This document shows positions 50,668 through 59,241 of a stretch of DNA of 64,000 nt, piece after piece. This DNA comes from Rhizobiales bacterium GAS188 (lineage in GTDB: Bacteria; Pseudomonadota; Alphaproteobacteria; Rhizobiales; Beijerinckiaceae). The stretch is taken from positions 558,001-622,000 of the forward strand of contig FNSS01000001.1 of the NCBI GenBank assembly GCA_900104855.1. Reading direction: 5' to 3'. The translations under genes and the position numbers were made by a program. The notes beneath the pieces are model-generated. The model was not told the origin of the DNA, did no database searches, and was given only the letters and a program-made list of their open reading frames with translations. Each line of letters begins with the position of its first letter. The first letter of the stretch is position 1.

Positions 50668-50813
50668 AGGCAGATCCTATCTGAAGACGGCGCCGGTATC
50701 AGATCATGTGCCGAAACATACAAATAGACTCTCGGCGGTATCTGTTTTTGAAGTCAGGTTTCGACCCATTGCGGTCGTTCCGCCCGGTGCAAAAATCAAA
50801 AGCCGCACCTTAA

Positions 50814-51563
50814 TCATGCGGCGAAGAAATCCACGACACCCGTCTCGAGGTTGTACATCGCGCCGGCGATCTTGATAGCGCCATTCGACTCCATTTCGGC
50901 GAGCACCTGACTGCCCTTGCGGATGTCGGCCACCGTGATTTCCACGTTCTTGCGCGCGACGGCGTCAACAAACGCGTAATTCTTCGACGTCCTTTCGCCA
51001 GTGTAGGTCGTCGCCGCCACAGCCGGCTTAATCTTTGCCAACAAGCTCGTGAGGTTTCCGAGTTCAGCGTTGTCGATTGCGCCCTTGATAGCGCCGCATC
51101 CAGTATGGCCCAAGACCAGAACCACCTTAGCCCCAGCCAGCTTGCAGGCGAACTCCATGCTGCCAAGGATGTCAGAATTTTCGACATTGCCTGCGACGCG
51201 GCTGTTGAAGATGTCGCCGATGCCGAGGTCCATGATCGTCTCCGCCGGAGCTCGCGAGTCAATACAGCTGAGCAGTACCGCAGCTGGGTATTGACCCTTG
51301 GCGCTGGCGCGCTGTTGCGCCAGGAAGTTATGGTTTTCACGCTTGCCGGAATAAAAGCGTTTATTGCCCTTCTTCATCAGGGCCATGATATCGTCCGGAG
51401 TCAACCTATCGCGCTGCGCCTTGGTCAGTGCGTCGGCGTAGGCAATACTGCTGAGCGTCCCGGCACCGACAAACGACATCGCAGTGATTGTACCGGCGGC
51501 CTTTAGGAAGCTGCGACGATGGGGATGGTCGCGGCGCTGGCCGGCTTCGTGCGTCGCGGGCAT
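50814..51563 (-). CDS. Beta-class carbonic anhydrase with Tat signal
   Basis: 249 residues from ATG 51563, preceded by AGGAGG. The N-terminus has RRSFLKAAG and a hydrophobic stretch (TITAMSFVGAGTLSSIAYADA), a Tat signal ending near AYADA. Zinc ligands are C in LLSCIDSR and H, C in LGHTGCGAIKGAIDNAE; the Asp-Arg pair of CIDSR is the catalytic dyad. It should interconvert CO2 and bicarbonate in the periplasm. DNA here is less GC-rich than nearby genes, which hints at acquisition. It is convergent with the GH63 gene. Confidence 0.93.
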   Translation of the reverse strand: MPATHEAGQRRDHPHRRSFLKAAGTITAMSFVGAGTLSSIAYADALTKAQRDRLTPDDIMALMKKGNKRFYSGKRENHNFLAQQRASAKGQYPAAVLLSCIDSRAPAETIMDLGIGDIFNSRVAGNVENSDILGSMEFACKLAGAKVVLVLGHTGCGAIKGAIDNAELGNLTSLLAKIKPAVAATTYTGERTSKNYAFVDAVARKNVEITVADIRKGSQVLAEMESNGAIKIAGAMYNLETGVVDFFAA

Positions 51564-51814
51564 GGACGACCTCCTAAACTGACATCCGCCAGATGACGGC
51601 CCTGGCGAGGCTGAAATTGCCGCTTTCGGCGGATATTGGCAACACCAGTCCCTCGGCACAGGTGGTGCTGCGGCGAGTCAGGCGCGAAGGTCCGGAATCC
51701 ACCCGTCTCCGACATTCAAACTGAGTTACTGCCCGCACCCAGAGCCAGTTTGAACTGAGCGCATCCCAGGCGAGATCCCGACCTCGAGGTCAACGCGTCG
51801 CGCAAGCCCACCGT
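51564..51814. other. Intergenic between carbonic anhydrase and PNPOx-like genes
   Basis: 251 bases upstream of the carbonic anhydrase gene. It includes the AGGAGG site and a mixed-composition stretch; I see no clear promoter boxes or further gene. Confidence 0.35.
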
Positions 51815-52382
51815 TCAGTCGACCAGCGCCTCGTCGTCGCAAAGGCCGGTCGGCAGCCCGTCGATGCTCCACATGTTCTTCTCGCGCCGATAGGCGTCGA
51901 GGCCGGTCTCGCCCTTGGCTTCAGCCCAGCGCTGCAGCGAGGGCCGCTCGCCGATAGTCGAAGAGAGGCACGCCATAACCGCATGAGGTCTGCACCAGGT
52001 CGACATCCAGGACCACGATCTGGCGCGCGCCGAGCGGTTCGCTATTGCCGTATTGCGAGCTGAGAAGCTCCGCATAGGCGCTGCTGCCGCGGCGCAAACT
52101 GCGTCCCTGTCCATAGAGGCGCAGGATCCTCGGCGCGCCTTCGAAGGCGCAGAACATCAAGGTGAGGCGCCCGCTGGCGAGGAGATGCGCGGCCGTCTCG
52201 CTGCCGCTGCCGGTGAGGTCGAGATAGGCGACCTCGTTCGGGCCAATGAGACGCAAGGCTCCGGATTCGCGCGGCGAGACGTTGACGCGCCCATCGGCCC
52301 CCGCAGAGGCGCTGAAGAACACCTTCTGGCGCAAGATGAAATCGTGATGCTCGGCTTCGATGCGGGCGAACTGCTTGGCCAT
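51815..52382 (-). pseudogene. Pyridoxamine 5'-phosphate oxidase-family gene, frameshifted
   Basis: From ATG 52382 the frame encodes MAKQFARIEAEHHDFILRQK, SASAGADGRVNVSPRESGALRLIGPNEVAYLDLTGSG (FMN-binding split barrel) and on to CGYGVPLFDYR. Then it runs into a stop at 51921. In the next frame ERPSLQRWAEAKGETGLDAYRREKN and SIDGLPTGL continue the usual family C-terminus to 51815. The break is near 51950-51953 (CGGCGAG); a two-base loss from a G-run would explain it. The protein would be about 188 residues. Family members bind FMN or F420-like cofactors; the role is unknown. Confidence 0.82.
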
Positions 52383-52511
52383 ATGCGCGACCCTCCACGG
52401 CTCCCGGTAGAGGAGGATCGATCGCCCGGCAATGCCAGCGCCGCAGCCCCGCCACTCACGGCAGGGTTCTTGGAGGCGCCGCCGACCTGGCGAGGGAAGC
52501 GGGATGCGGAC

Positions 52512-53324
52512 CTAATTCATATCCGAGTTGATGACGCCGAGGCTGGTGACGAGCACCCAGCGGCGGCCGCGCCGCTCGATCGCCTCGACCTTGCCGGCTC
52601 CGGGAATGGCCTGACCGACCGAGACTTCACGATAGCCGTCGCGGCCCTCGACGAGCGCGATGCCGTCATAGACGTCGCGCAGCACCCAGCCTGGGAGCTG
52701 CGTCTTCTGCGGCGCGCTGACCTCGGCCAACTTGACGGGGGGCTGGGCGCCGGCGGGTATCGGCAAGGGCTGCGTGCTTGGCGGGCGCACCGGCGGCACC
52801 GGCACGATCGAGCCGACCGGCATTGGGTCAGGCTTCAGGTCGGGCTTGGGATCAGGCTTGAGATCGACCTTGCGCTCCAGCCGATCGAGCTTGCCGGATA
52901 ATTGCGCCAGCGCCCCGGAAGTGTCGGTTTTCGCGGCGTCGAGCCCCTGCCTCAGCGCCTCGACGCTCGCCTTGAGCGCCTTGACGTCATCGGCGGGGCG
53001 GCCGCGGTCGAGGCTAGCCTTCAAGGCCCGCACCTCGTCGGCGAGCTGGCGGGTTTCCTGGCGCTGCGTCGCCTCGCTCTGGCCGACGAGCTGCGCCACA
53101 TCGGATTTCTGCAGAGCGGCAACCTTGGGCGCTGGCGGCGGTGCAGCACCGACATAGGCGCCGGCGCCCCAGCCGAGCCCCCCGGCGACCAGGAGGCATC
53201 CGGCCGCTATGCCGAGATTGCGCAGATTATGGCGCAGATCCCGCGGCGCGCGCGGCGGCAGGATGACGAGCTCGCGCCCGATGCGGGGCGTCTCGACGGC
53301 AGGCTGATCAGCTGGCGAGGTCAT
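52512..53324 (-). CDS. Membrane-anchored coiled-coil protein of unknown function
   Basis: About 270 residues from ATG 53324. A cytoplasmic N-terminus is followed by one helix (LGIAAGCLLVAGGLGWGAGAYVG), then a likely periplasmic coiled coil (SEATQRQETRQLADEVRALKAS, KALKASVEALRQGLDAAK). A Pro-rich linker with DLKPDPKP repeats leads to a C-terminal small domain (PGWVLRDVYDGIALVEGRDGYREVSVGQAIPGAGKVEAIERRGRRWVLVT). The last domain resembles those that end some inner-membrane scaffold proteins, with a repeated GYREV/GRRWVL strand pattern. No catalytic motif is seen. The neighbours give no clue. Confidence 0.65.
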   Translation of the reverse strand: MTSPADQPAVETPRIGRELVILPPRAPRDLRHNLRNLGIAAGCLLVAGGLGWGAGAYVGAAPPPAPKVAALQKSDVAQLVGQSEATQRQETRQLADEVRALKASLDRGRPADDVKALKASVEALRQGLDAAKTDTSGALAQLSGKLDRLERKVDLKPDPKPDLKPDPMPVGSIVPVPPVRPPSTQPLPIPAGAQPPVKLAEVSAPQKTQLPGWVLRDVYDGIALVEGRDGYREVSVGQAIPGAGKVEAIERRGRRWVLVTSLGVINSDMN

Positions 53325-53517
53325 GAGAATTCGTCCGATCAACGCAAGGCTTTGCTAACGATGATCGCTCGACGAATTTAAGGAACCATTAAGCCGGTGG
53401 GCACGAGCCCAAGCGCGTTGTCGTCCGGCAAATCGGAGCAGCGACCCAAATCCTTGTTCCGACGCATTGTTTCCGCCGAGACGGCGGCCTCTCGGCACGG
53501 CCCGCGGGCCTGACGTC

Positions 53518-54267
53518 TCAAGCGCCCTGCCCTGCCTCCAGCCAGCGTCCGGCCGCCGCTTTGTCGACCAGCCAGAAGAGATCGCCTTGCGGCCGCAGCT
53601 TGCCGGCCGGCAGCGTGTCGTCGCCGGACAGGATCCGGTCGAGGATGGCGCGCTTACCTTCGCCCTGCACCAGGAACACGGTCGCGGCGCTCGATTCCAG
53701 AGCCGGGTAAGTGAGCGTGATGCGCACCTCGGGCCGGCCATGACCGACGGCGGCGACCCAGTGCTCACGCTCCTCCAGGACAGGTTCGCCCGGGATCAGC
53801 GAGGCGGTGTGCCCATCCTCGCCGAGGCCGAGCAGGCAGACATCGAGGAGAGGCTTGCCGGGCTCGAGCCGATCGGCGCCGTAGAGCGCTTTGAGGGCGC
53901 GCTCATAGGCTTGCGCCGCATCGTCCGGACCGAGGTCGAGCGTCGGCACCCGATGCACATGAGCGAGCGGCACCGGCACATGCGCCAGCATCGCCTCATC
54001 GGCCATGCGGGCATTGGAGTCCTTGTGGTCGGGCGGCACGAAGCGCTCATCGCCGAACACGAATTGGGCGCGCGCCCAGGGAAAGCGCGCCACGAGCGGC
54101 TCGACGCCGAGCGTCTCATAGGCGAGCTTCGGCGTCGAACCGCCTGAGAGCGCGACCACGAAGGCTCCGGCCTTGGCGGAGGCGCAGTCGCAGAGGAACT
54201 TGGCGGCGGCTTCGGCCAGCGCATTGGCGTCGTGATAGACGAAGAGCGATCCGCGCGCGGGCTTCAT
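53518..54267 (-). CDS. pgl: 6-phosphogluconolactonase
   Basis: 249 residues, DevB/Pgl type. AFVVALSGGSTPKLAYETLG is the phosphate loop, FVFGDERFVPPDHKDSN the active-site loop, and DVCLLGLGEDGHTASLIPG the metal/His motif. It hydrolyses 6-phosphogluconolactone to 6-phosphogluconate. The start overlaps the HAD gene stop (ATGA), and zwf lies just upstream, so zwf-HAD-pgl form one operon for the oxidative pentose phosphate or Entner-Doudoroff entry. Confidence 0.95.
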   Translation of the reverse strand: MKPARGSLFVYHDANALAEAAAKFLCDCASAKAGAFVVALSGGSTPKLAYETLGVEPLVARFPWARAQFVFGDERFVPPDHKDSNARMADEAMLAHVPVPLAHVHRVPTLDLGPDDAAQAYERALKALYGADRLEPGKPLLDVCLLGLGEDGHTASLIPGEPVLEEREHWVAAVGHGRPEVRITLTYPALESSAATVFLVQGEGKRAILDRILSGDDTLPAGKLRPQGDLFWLVDKAAAGRWLEAGQGA

Positions 54268-55073
54268 GGCGTCACCGTCTTCAACACGATCTGGCGCATG
54301 GCATTGGCGAAGCCCTCATTCTCATTGGTGGTGGTGACGGCCTTCGCCTGCCGCTTCACCTCGTCGCTGGCATTGCCCATGGCGATCGACAGGCCGCTCT
54401 GCTTGAACATCAAGACGTCGTTTGGCATGTCGCCGATGGTGGCGATCTCGGCCGTCGCAATGCCGAGCAGCTTGGAGAGCGTGGTGACGACCGCGCCCTT
54501 ATTCGCCTGCGGATGGGTGACATCGAGATAATAGGGCTGGGAGCGCGTGGCGCTGGCGCGCTCGCCGAGAATCTGCTGCGCTGCCGCCTCGCAGGCGGCG
54601 ACGAGAGCGTGATCATCCGACACGCCGACGATCTTCACGGCGCGCGACAAGAGCTCGTCGGAGAAATCTCGCACCACCTTGGCCTCGAACTTCACGGTCC
54701 AGGCCTCGCGCGCCACATGCGGCGCTGTGGCATCGCGCACCAGCCAGTCTTCCGCCGTGTAGAGCCAGGCATCGAGACCCTTGTCGAGGATAAGCCGCAT
54801 CGCTTCTTTCGCGACCTCAGGCGCCAGGAGATGGGTGGCGATCACGCGCATATCGGGATCGACATAGACGCCGCCATTGAAGCCGGCGATCTGGCTGCGA
54901 AGTCGCAACGGCTCGATCAGCATCTGCATGCCGCGCGGCGGGCGTCCGCTGGTGAGGGCGAGCAGGATGCCGGCGGCATGCAGCTCCGCCGCCGCGACGA
55001 TCGCCTCCTTCGTCAGCAGCTTCTCCTGCGTGACGAGGGTGCCGTCCACATCGGCGATGACGAGACGGATCAT
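54264..55073 (-). CDS. HAD hydrolase, Cof-type (subclass IIB)
   Basis: 269 residues. DVDGT at 8-12 is the nucleophile motif, LTSGRPP motif II, NKGAVVTTLSKLLGI motif III and IGDMPNDVLMF motif IV. The large cap domain between them is that of sugar-phosphatases such as Cof. It sits between zwf and pgl with four-base overlaps on both sides. A role in limiting phosphorylated sugar build-up is plausible but not shown. The exact substrate is unknown. Confidence 0.88.
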   Translation of the reverse strand: MIRLVIADVDGTLVTQEKLLTKEAIVAAAELHAAGILLALTSGRPPRGMQMLIEPLRLRSQIAGFNGGVYVDPDMRVIATHLLAPEVAKEAMRLILDKGLDAWLYTAEDWLVRDATAPHVAREAWTVKFEAKVVRDFSDELLSRAVKIVGVSDDHALVAACEAAAQQILGERASATRSQPYYLDVTHPQANKGAVVTTLSKLLGIATAEIATIGDMPNDVLMFKQSGLSIAMGNASDEVKRQAKAVTTTNENEGFANAMRQIVLKTVTP

Positions 55074-56689
55074 GACCTGCTCTCCGCTGCATGCAGCATG
55101 GGTTCACGCGTGACTTGCCGCCAGGCGCGCCCGCCATCGCGCCCGATCAGCTCATCGGCCTCGGCGGGCCCGTCGCTGCCGGAAACGTAATTCGGAAACT
55201 CGCCCTTGTCCTTGGCCCAGGCGTCGAGCACGGGCTGCACCACGCGCCAGGTCTCCTCCACCATATCGGCCCGATGGAACAAGGTGGCATCGCCGATCAT
55301 CACGTCATAGATCAGCGTCTCGTAGCCGACATTCGGCTCCTTGGGGAACCAGTCCGAATAGGCGAATTTCATCTTCACGGCGGCGAGCGCCATTTCGGGG
55401 CCTGGGCGCTTCACCTCGAATTGCAGCGATATGCCCTCATCAGGCTGGATGGTGATCACCAGCCAATTGGCCGGCAGACCCTCGACCGGCGTATCCGCGA
55501 AGGGCGCGTGCGGGGCCTGCTTGAAGCGGATGGCGATCTCGGTCTCGCGGCTCGCGAGGTTCTTGCCGGTGCGCAGATAGAAGGGCACGCCGGCCCAGCG
55601 CCAATTGTCGATCGCGAGCTTCAGCGCCGCATAGGTCTCGATGGTGGAATCCGTCGCCACATTGGGCTCGTCGCGATAAGCGTGCTTATCCTGGCCCAAC
55701 ACCTTGCCCGGCCCATATTGGCCACGCACCGCATCCTGCGGCCGCACAGCGGGCATGGCGGCGAACACCTCGCCCTTCTTGTCGCGGATCGATTTGGCAT
55801 CGAAGCCGACCGGCGGCTCCATGGCCACCATGGCGAGCAGGCTGAACACATGGTTCGGCACCATGTCGCGCAGCGCGCCCGTCACCTCATAGAACTTGCC
55901 GCGACCCTCGACGCCCACCGTTTCGGCGACGGTGATCTGCACATGGTCGATGCGGTCCCTGTTCCACAAGGGCTCGAACAGACCATTGGCGAAGCGGAAG
56001 GCCATGATGTTCTGCACCGTCTCCTTGCCGAGGAAATGGTCGATGCGGAAGATCTGGTGCTCATCGAGGTTGCGCAGGATCTGGGCGTTGAGCGCGAGCG
56101 CCGAGGCGAGATCGTGCCCGAAGGGCTTCTCGATCACCACGCGCCGCCAGAAGCCGGGCTTGCCGTCCTTGCTCTCGCCCTCTTCCGTCAGCTTCGCCTC
56201 GCCGAGGCGATCGACCACCGTGCCGAAGAAACGATCGGCGACGGCGAGATAGAAGATGGCGTTGCCTCCCGTCGCATGGGTCGCCTGCACCTCGGAGAGG
56301 GCGCCGCCGAGCTTGCCGTAGAGATCGGGCTTGGCGATGTCGCCCTGGACATAGCGCATGCGGGAGGCGAGCCTCGCCCAGGCCTTGTCGTCGATCGCAT
56401 CGACGTCGAACTCCGCCGCCGCATTGCCGACGAAGCCCTTCAGCATCTCGTAGAGATGGTCGCGCCAGCTCTCGGCCGTGCCCTCGGCGAGATCGACGCC
56501 GATCAGGGCGAAATGCGGAGGCAACACACCCGTATGGGCGAGATTGTAGAGGGCCGGCACCACGAGCCGCTTGGTCAGGTCGCCGAAGGCGCCGAAGATC
56601 ACCATGGCGCAAGGGTCGGCGGGCTTCGGCTCTCGCCGCGGCGGCGCCTTGACGATCATCGCGGCGGGGCGTTGCGCCTGGTCACTCAT
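55070..56689 (-). CDS. zwf: Glucose-6-phosphate 1-dehydrogenase
   Basis: 539 residues. The NADP fold begins with VIFGAFGDLTKRLVVPALYNL (30-50). The catalytic RIDHFLGKE stands at 215-223. DHVQITVAETVGVEGRGKFYE and YDVMIGDATLFHRADMVEETW close the family pattern. The N-terminus has about 25 extra residues before the fold. It oxidises glucose-6-P to the lactone used by Pgl. It is first of three overlapping genes. Confidence 0.96.
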   Translation of the reverse strand: MSDQAQRPAAMIVKAPPRREPKPADPCAMVIFGAFGDLTKRLVVPALYNLAHTGVLPPHFALIGVDLAEGTAESWRDHLYEMLKGFVGNAAAEFDVDAIDDKAWARLASRMRYVQGDIAKPDLYGKLGGALSEVQATHATGGNAIFYLAVADRFFGTVVDRLGEAKLTEEGESKDGKPGFWRRVVIEKPFGHDLASALALNAQILRNLDEHQIFRIDHFLGKETVQNIMAFRFANGLFEPLWNRDRIDHVQITVAETVGVEGRGKFYEVTGALRDMVPNHVFSLLAMVAMEPPVGFDAKSIRDKKGEVFAAMPAVRPQDAVRGQYGPGKVLGQDKHAYRDEPNVATDSTIETYAALKLAIDNWRWAGVPFYLRTGKNLASRETEIAIRFKQAPHAPFADTPVEGLPANWLVITIQPDEGISLQFEVKRPGPEMALAAVKMKFAYSDWFPKEPNVGYETLIYDVMIGDATLFHRADMVEETWRVVQPVLDAWAKDKGEFPNYVSGSDGPAEADELIGRDGGRAWRQVTREPMLHAAESRS

Positions 56690-56724
56690 GTCTTGGTCCC
56701 TCCGAGCCCGGCCGCTTCACGGTC

Positions 56725-57444
56725 TCAGCCATCGAGCTCCTTGTAGCGCCGGAAGATACCATCTTCGTTGAAGGGGATGCGTCGCTCCGAGGCGAGATAG
56801 GCGGCGAGGCGCGGCCGTTTGGCGACATGATCGTGCAACGCGACGAGGCGCGGATAGTTCCGCTCGATGCGCTTCATGGCACGCGGGAAGGCGTAACGCA
56901 GCCCGGCGACCATTTGGAACAGGGAGAGGTCCGCATAGGTCAATCTCGAGCCGACGAGATGGCCCTTGCCCTTGGCGTTCACCGCGATGACGCGCTCGAA
57001 ATAGCCGAGATATTTCGGCAGGCGATTCTTCAGGAACTCGCGCGAGCGTCGCCGCGCCTCGGTCTTCTGCTCCTCGTAATAGAGCCCCGAGCAAATCGGG
57101 TGATGCGTGTCATGCACCTCGTCCAGGAGATCGGCGAAGGTGAGCTGCAATTGATGCGTCCACAATCTGCCGCTCTCGCTCGCCGGCGCGAGCCTCAGGC
57201 GGGAGCCGAGAAAGAGGAGGATATTGGCGGTCTGGCCGATGATGAACCGCCCGCTCTTGAGGATGGGCGGCGCAAAGGGCGGCGTGGCGATCCGGTTGCC
57301 ATTGAGGAGGCGCATCATGGTTGACGCCTCGTCCTCGCGCGCCACGTCGACATAATCGGCATTCGCCTCTTCGAGAGCGAGGCGCACGAACTCGCCGCGG
57401 CCCTGGATGGACGGCCAGTAATAGAGCTCATAGCGACCGGGCAT
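56725..57444 (-). CDS. Glutathione S-transferase-like protein
   Basis: 239 residues from ATG 57444, which has GGAGG 5 bases before it. The thioredoxin-like N-terminus is YELYYWPSIQGRGEFVRLALEEANADYVDV, with PPFAPPILKSGRFIIGQTANILLFLG as the cis-Pro and glutathione-binding stretch. The helical C-terminal domain follows. An upstream start would add basic residues with no similarity. Class and substrate are unclear; the Tyr at position 7 could be catalytic. It follows zwf's upstream side on the same strand. Confidence 0.85.
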   Translation of the reverse strand: MPGRYELYYWPSIQGRGEFVRLALEEANADYVDVAREDEASTMMRLLNGNRIATPPFAPPILKSGRFIIGQTANILLFLGSRLRLAPASESGRLWTHQLQLTFADLLDEVHDTHHPICSGLYYEEQKTEARRRSREFLKNRLPKYLGYFERVIAVNAKGKGHLVGSRLTYADLSLFQMVAGLRYAFPRAMKRIERNYPRLVALHDHVAKRPRLAAYLASERRIPFNEDGIFRRYKELDG

Positions 57445-57526
57445 CGGGCCCTCCATTCGCCGCGCATCCGCGCGAGGTCGCCACGATGATCCCATCTTGA
57501 TCCGAACACGGCAAGGCCGACGCAAT

Positions 57527-57610
57527 CGTCATTGCGAGGAGGCGAAGCCGATGAGGCAATCCAGCGGACCGCCAGAACCCGGATTGCTTCGCCTACGGCT
57601 TGCAATGACG
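57527..57610. repeat. REP-like palindrome of CATTGCGAG type
   Basis: CGTCATTGCGAGGAGGCGAA at the left and GCTTGCAATGACG at the right are inverted, with GGCAATCC/GGATTGC inside. This is a widespread palindrome type of Rhizobiales genomes and differs from the CCTCTCC family. It sits between the GST gene start and the end of the receiver gene. Confidence 0.75.
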
Positions 57611-57638
57611 GGCAGCGGCTCACCGTTCGTGCCATCCC

Positions 57639-58148
57639 TCACATATGAGGTCGTGGCGGCGTCGGGAAGCCCACCCCGTTCGCGTTGCCCTCGATCAGCT
57701 CGGGCAAGCTGCGCGGATGAGGCACGACCTTGCCGCGCCAGGCTCGCTTGCTGGCGAGGAGTTGCACCATGGCGTTGTTAAGGTCGGTCGGCGCGACCGG
57801 CTTGTGGATAACCGCGTCGGCGCCGCGACGCATGCATCTTTCGTAGAAGCTGAACGAGGTATCCTCCGTCACCACCACGAAAAGGGCCGGCGCCAGGAGC
57901 GGATCGGCCCGCGCCAGCAACAGCAGATCAGAACCGTCGAGAGCGGCCAATTCGCTGTCGCAGACGATCAGATCACGCCGCAGATAGGTCTGCCGCCTGC
58001 GCAGATGCATGAGATCGCCGACGATCTCGACGCTGTCGAAGCCGGATGATTTGAGCATGATCCGCATGATCCGCCCGAACAAATGATCTTCCGTCACGAT
58101 TATTGATCTCAGATACCAAAATGTCGAAAACATTGGATTTGCCTCCAA
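57639..58148 (-). CDS. Single-domain response regulator (receiver)
   Basis: 169 residues. The acidic pair ED (about 20-21), the phosphoacceptor Asp in DLIVCDSEL (about 64), Thr in VVVTED (94) and Lys in VIHKPV (116) are all present, so it can be phosphorylated. A tail of about 40 residues follows the receiver with no output domain. The N-terminus may start at residue 6. There is no kinase gene nearby. It probably acts through protein partners, as CheY or DivK do; the partner is unknown. The upstream DNA is AT-rich. Confidence 0.82.
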   Translation of the reverse strand: MEANPMFSTFWYLRSIIVTEDHLFGRIMRIMLKSSGFDSVEIVGDLMHLRRRQTYLRRDLIVCDSELAALDGSDLLLLARADPLLAPALFVVVTEDTSFSFYERCMRRGADAVIHKPVAPTDLNNAMVQLLASKRAWRGKVVPHPRSLPELIEGNANGVGFPTPPRPHM

Positions 58149-58425
58149 TATATACGGTCATAAGACGCGTTATTACTTGATTCGTTGCGTGAGAATATTT
58201 GCAAAATTTACTATCAGGAAGTGAATGAATTCGCTCGAATTTGAGCTAATTTCTCAAGGATTACAGGAAAACGGTTCGAGCTGAACGCATTAGCGGAGCG
58301 CCGCTGTCGCTGACATTCCTGTGGATAAAAGGACGGGCGAGGTCCGGCGGGCCTGAGATGTGGCGCGGCCTCGCCGGCACCTGCCGCAAGGGCGAATCGA
58401 ATCAGTGCAGGTGGCGCTCTTTCTT
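58149..58425. other. AT-rich region upstream of the receiver gene
   Basis: AT-rich by comparison with the rest of the window, with runs such as TTGCAAAATTTACTATCAGG and TATACGGTCATAAGACGCG. It should contain the promoter of the leftward receiver gene. No open frame is credible. The palindromic element follows at 58426. Confidence 0.45.
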
Positions 58426-58565
58426 CCCTCTCCCGCGCTCTTCGCGGGAGAGGGTGCCGAGACGAAGTCGAGGCGGGTGAGGGACGGTCGAGCGCTTCAC
58501 CGCCGCCCCTCATCCGCCCTCACTACGTTCGGGCACCTTCTCCCGCCTCGAGTGGCGGGAGAAGG
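58426..58565. repeat. Long palindromic intergenic element (58.4 kb)
   Basis: The left hairpin CCCTCTCCCGCG / CGCGGGAGAGGG (58426-58454) and right hairpin CCTTCTCCCGCC / GGCGGGAGAAGG (58536-58565) bracket GGGTGAGGGACGG and CCCCTCATCC stretches. It lies downstream of the DUF1467 gene and is the one intact copy here not between convergent genes. Confidence 0.8.
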
Positions 58566-58575
58566 AAGAAACGCC

Positions 58576-58827
58576 TCACATATCGTCGAGATAGCCGTGG
58601 AACTGGTAGATGAGGATCACGATGATCGCCGCTATGACCGTCGTGACCAGCGCCTTGGCCACCAGCCGCGGCTTCGTGGGCGCACCAGGCTCGGTGCCCG
58701 GCGTGACGGAGCCTGCCTCATCCTGGCTATGCACGCCGATCGGCAGGACGGCGAAGATGGTGATCCACCAGACCACCACATAGATGGCGGCCCAGGCGAC
58801 GATCGTGGTGAGCGGAATGCCGAACAT
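58576..58827 (-). CDS. DUF1467 family small membrane protein
   Basis: 83 residues with two helices (TTIVAWAAIYVVVWWITIFAVLP and VAKALVTTVIAAIIVILIYQF) joined by a polar loop with HSQDEAG. The GVHSQDEAG motif is the DUF1467 hallmark. It is found next to mce and rnj in many Rhizobiales. The function is unknown. It is last of the leftward run nuoN-birA-rnj-mce. Confidence 0.88.
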   Translation of the reverse strand: MFGIPLTTIVAWAAIYVVVWWITIFAVLPIGVHSQDEAGSVTPGTEPGAPTKPRLVAKALVTTVIAAIIVILIYQFHGYLDDM

Positions 58828-58836
58828 GGCGTCGTT

Positions 58837-59241
58837 CTAAACCTGCTCGAGCTCGATGAGCGTGCCGCAGAACTCCTTGGGGCTGAGGAAGAGGACGGGC
58901 TTGCCATGGGCGCCGATGCGCGGCTCGCCATCGCCCAGCACGCGCGCGCCGGCGGCCTTCAGCTGCTCGCGGGCCGAGAGGATGTCCGCGACCTCGAAGC
59001 ACAGATGATGCGTGCCGCCTTGCGGATTGCGCTCCAGGAACTTGGCGATCGGCGAGGCCGCGCCGAGCGGCTCCAGGAGCTCGACCTTGGTGTTGGGAAG
59101 CTCGACGAAGACCACCGTCACGCCATGCTCCGCCAGGGCCTGTGGGGCCGAGAGCCTGGCGCCCAGCATGCCGCCATAGGCTTTGACGGCCTCGCTGAGG
59201 CTCGGCACCGCGATGGCGACGTGGTTGAGACGCCCGATCAC
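58837..59241 (-). CDS. mce: Methylmalonyl-CoA epimerase
   Basis: 134 residues from GTG 59241, overlapping the rnj stop (GTGA). LNHVAIAVPSLSEAVKAYG starts the first glyoxalase module with the metal His; GGTHHLCFEVADI gives the second His; ELLEPLG and FCGTLIELEQV give the Glu ligands. It epimerises (S)- to (R)-methylmalonyl-CoA in propionate metabolism. A longer upstream start falls inside rnj and is not supported. Confidence 0.93.
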   Translation of the reverse strand: MIGRLNHVAIAVPSLSEAVKAYGGMLGARLSAPQALAEHGVTVVFVELPNTKVELLEPLGAASPIAKFLERNPQGGTHHLCFEVADILSAREQLKAAGARVLGDGEPRIGAHGKPVLFLSPKEFCGTLIELEQV

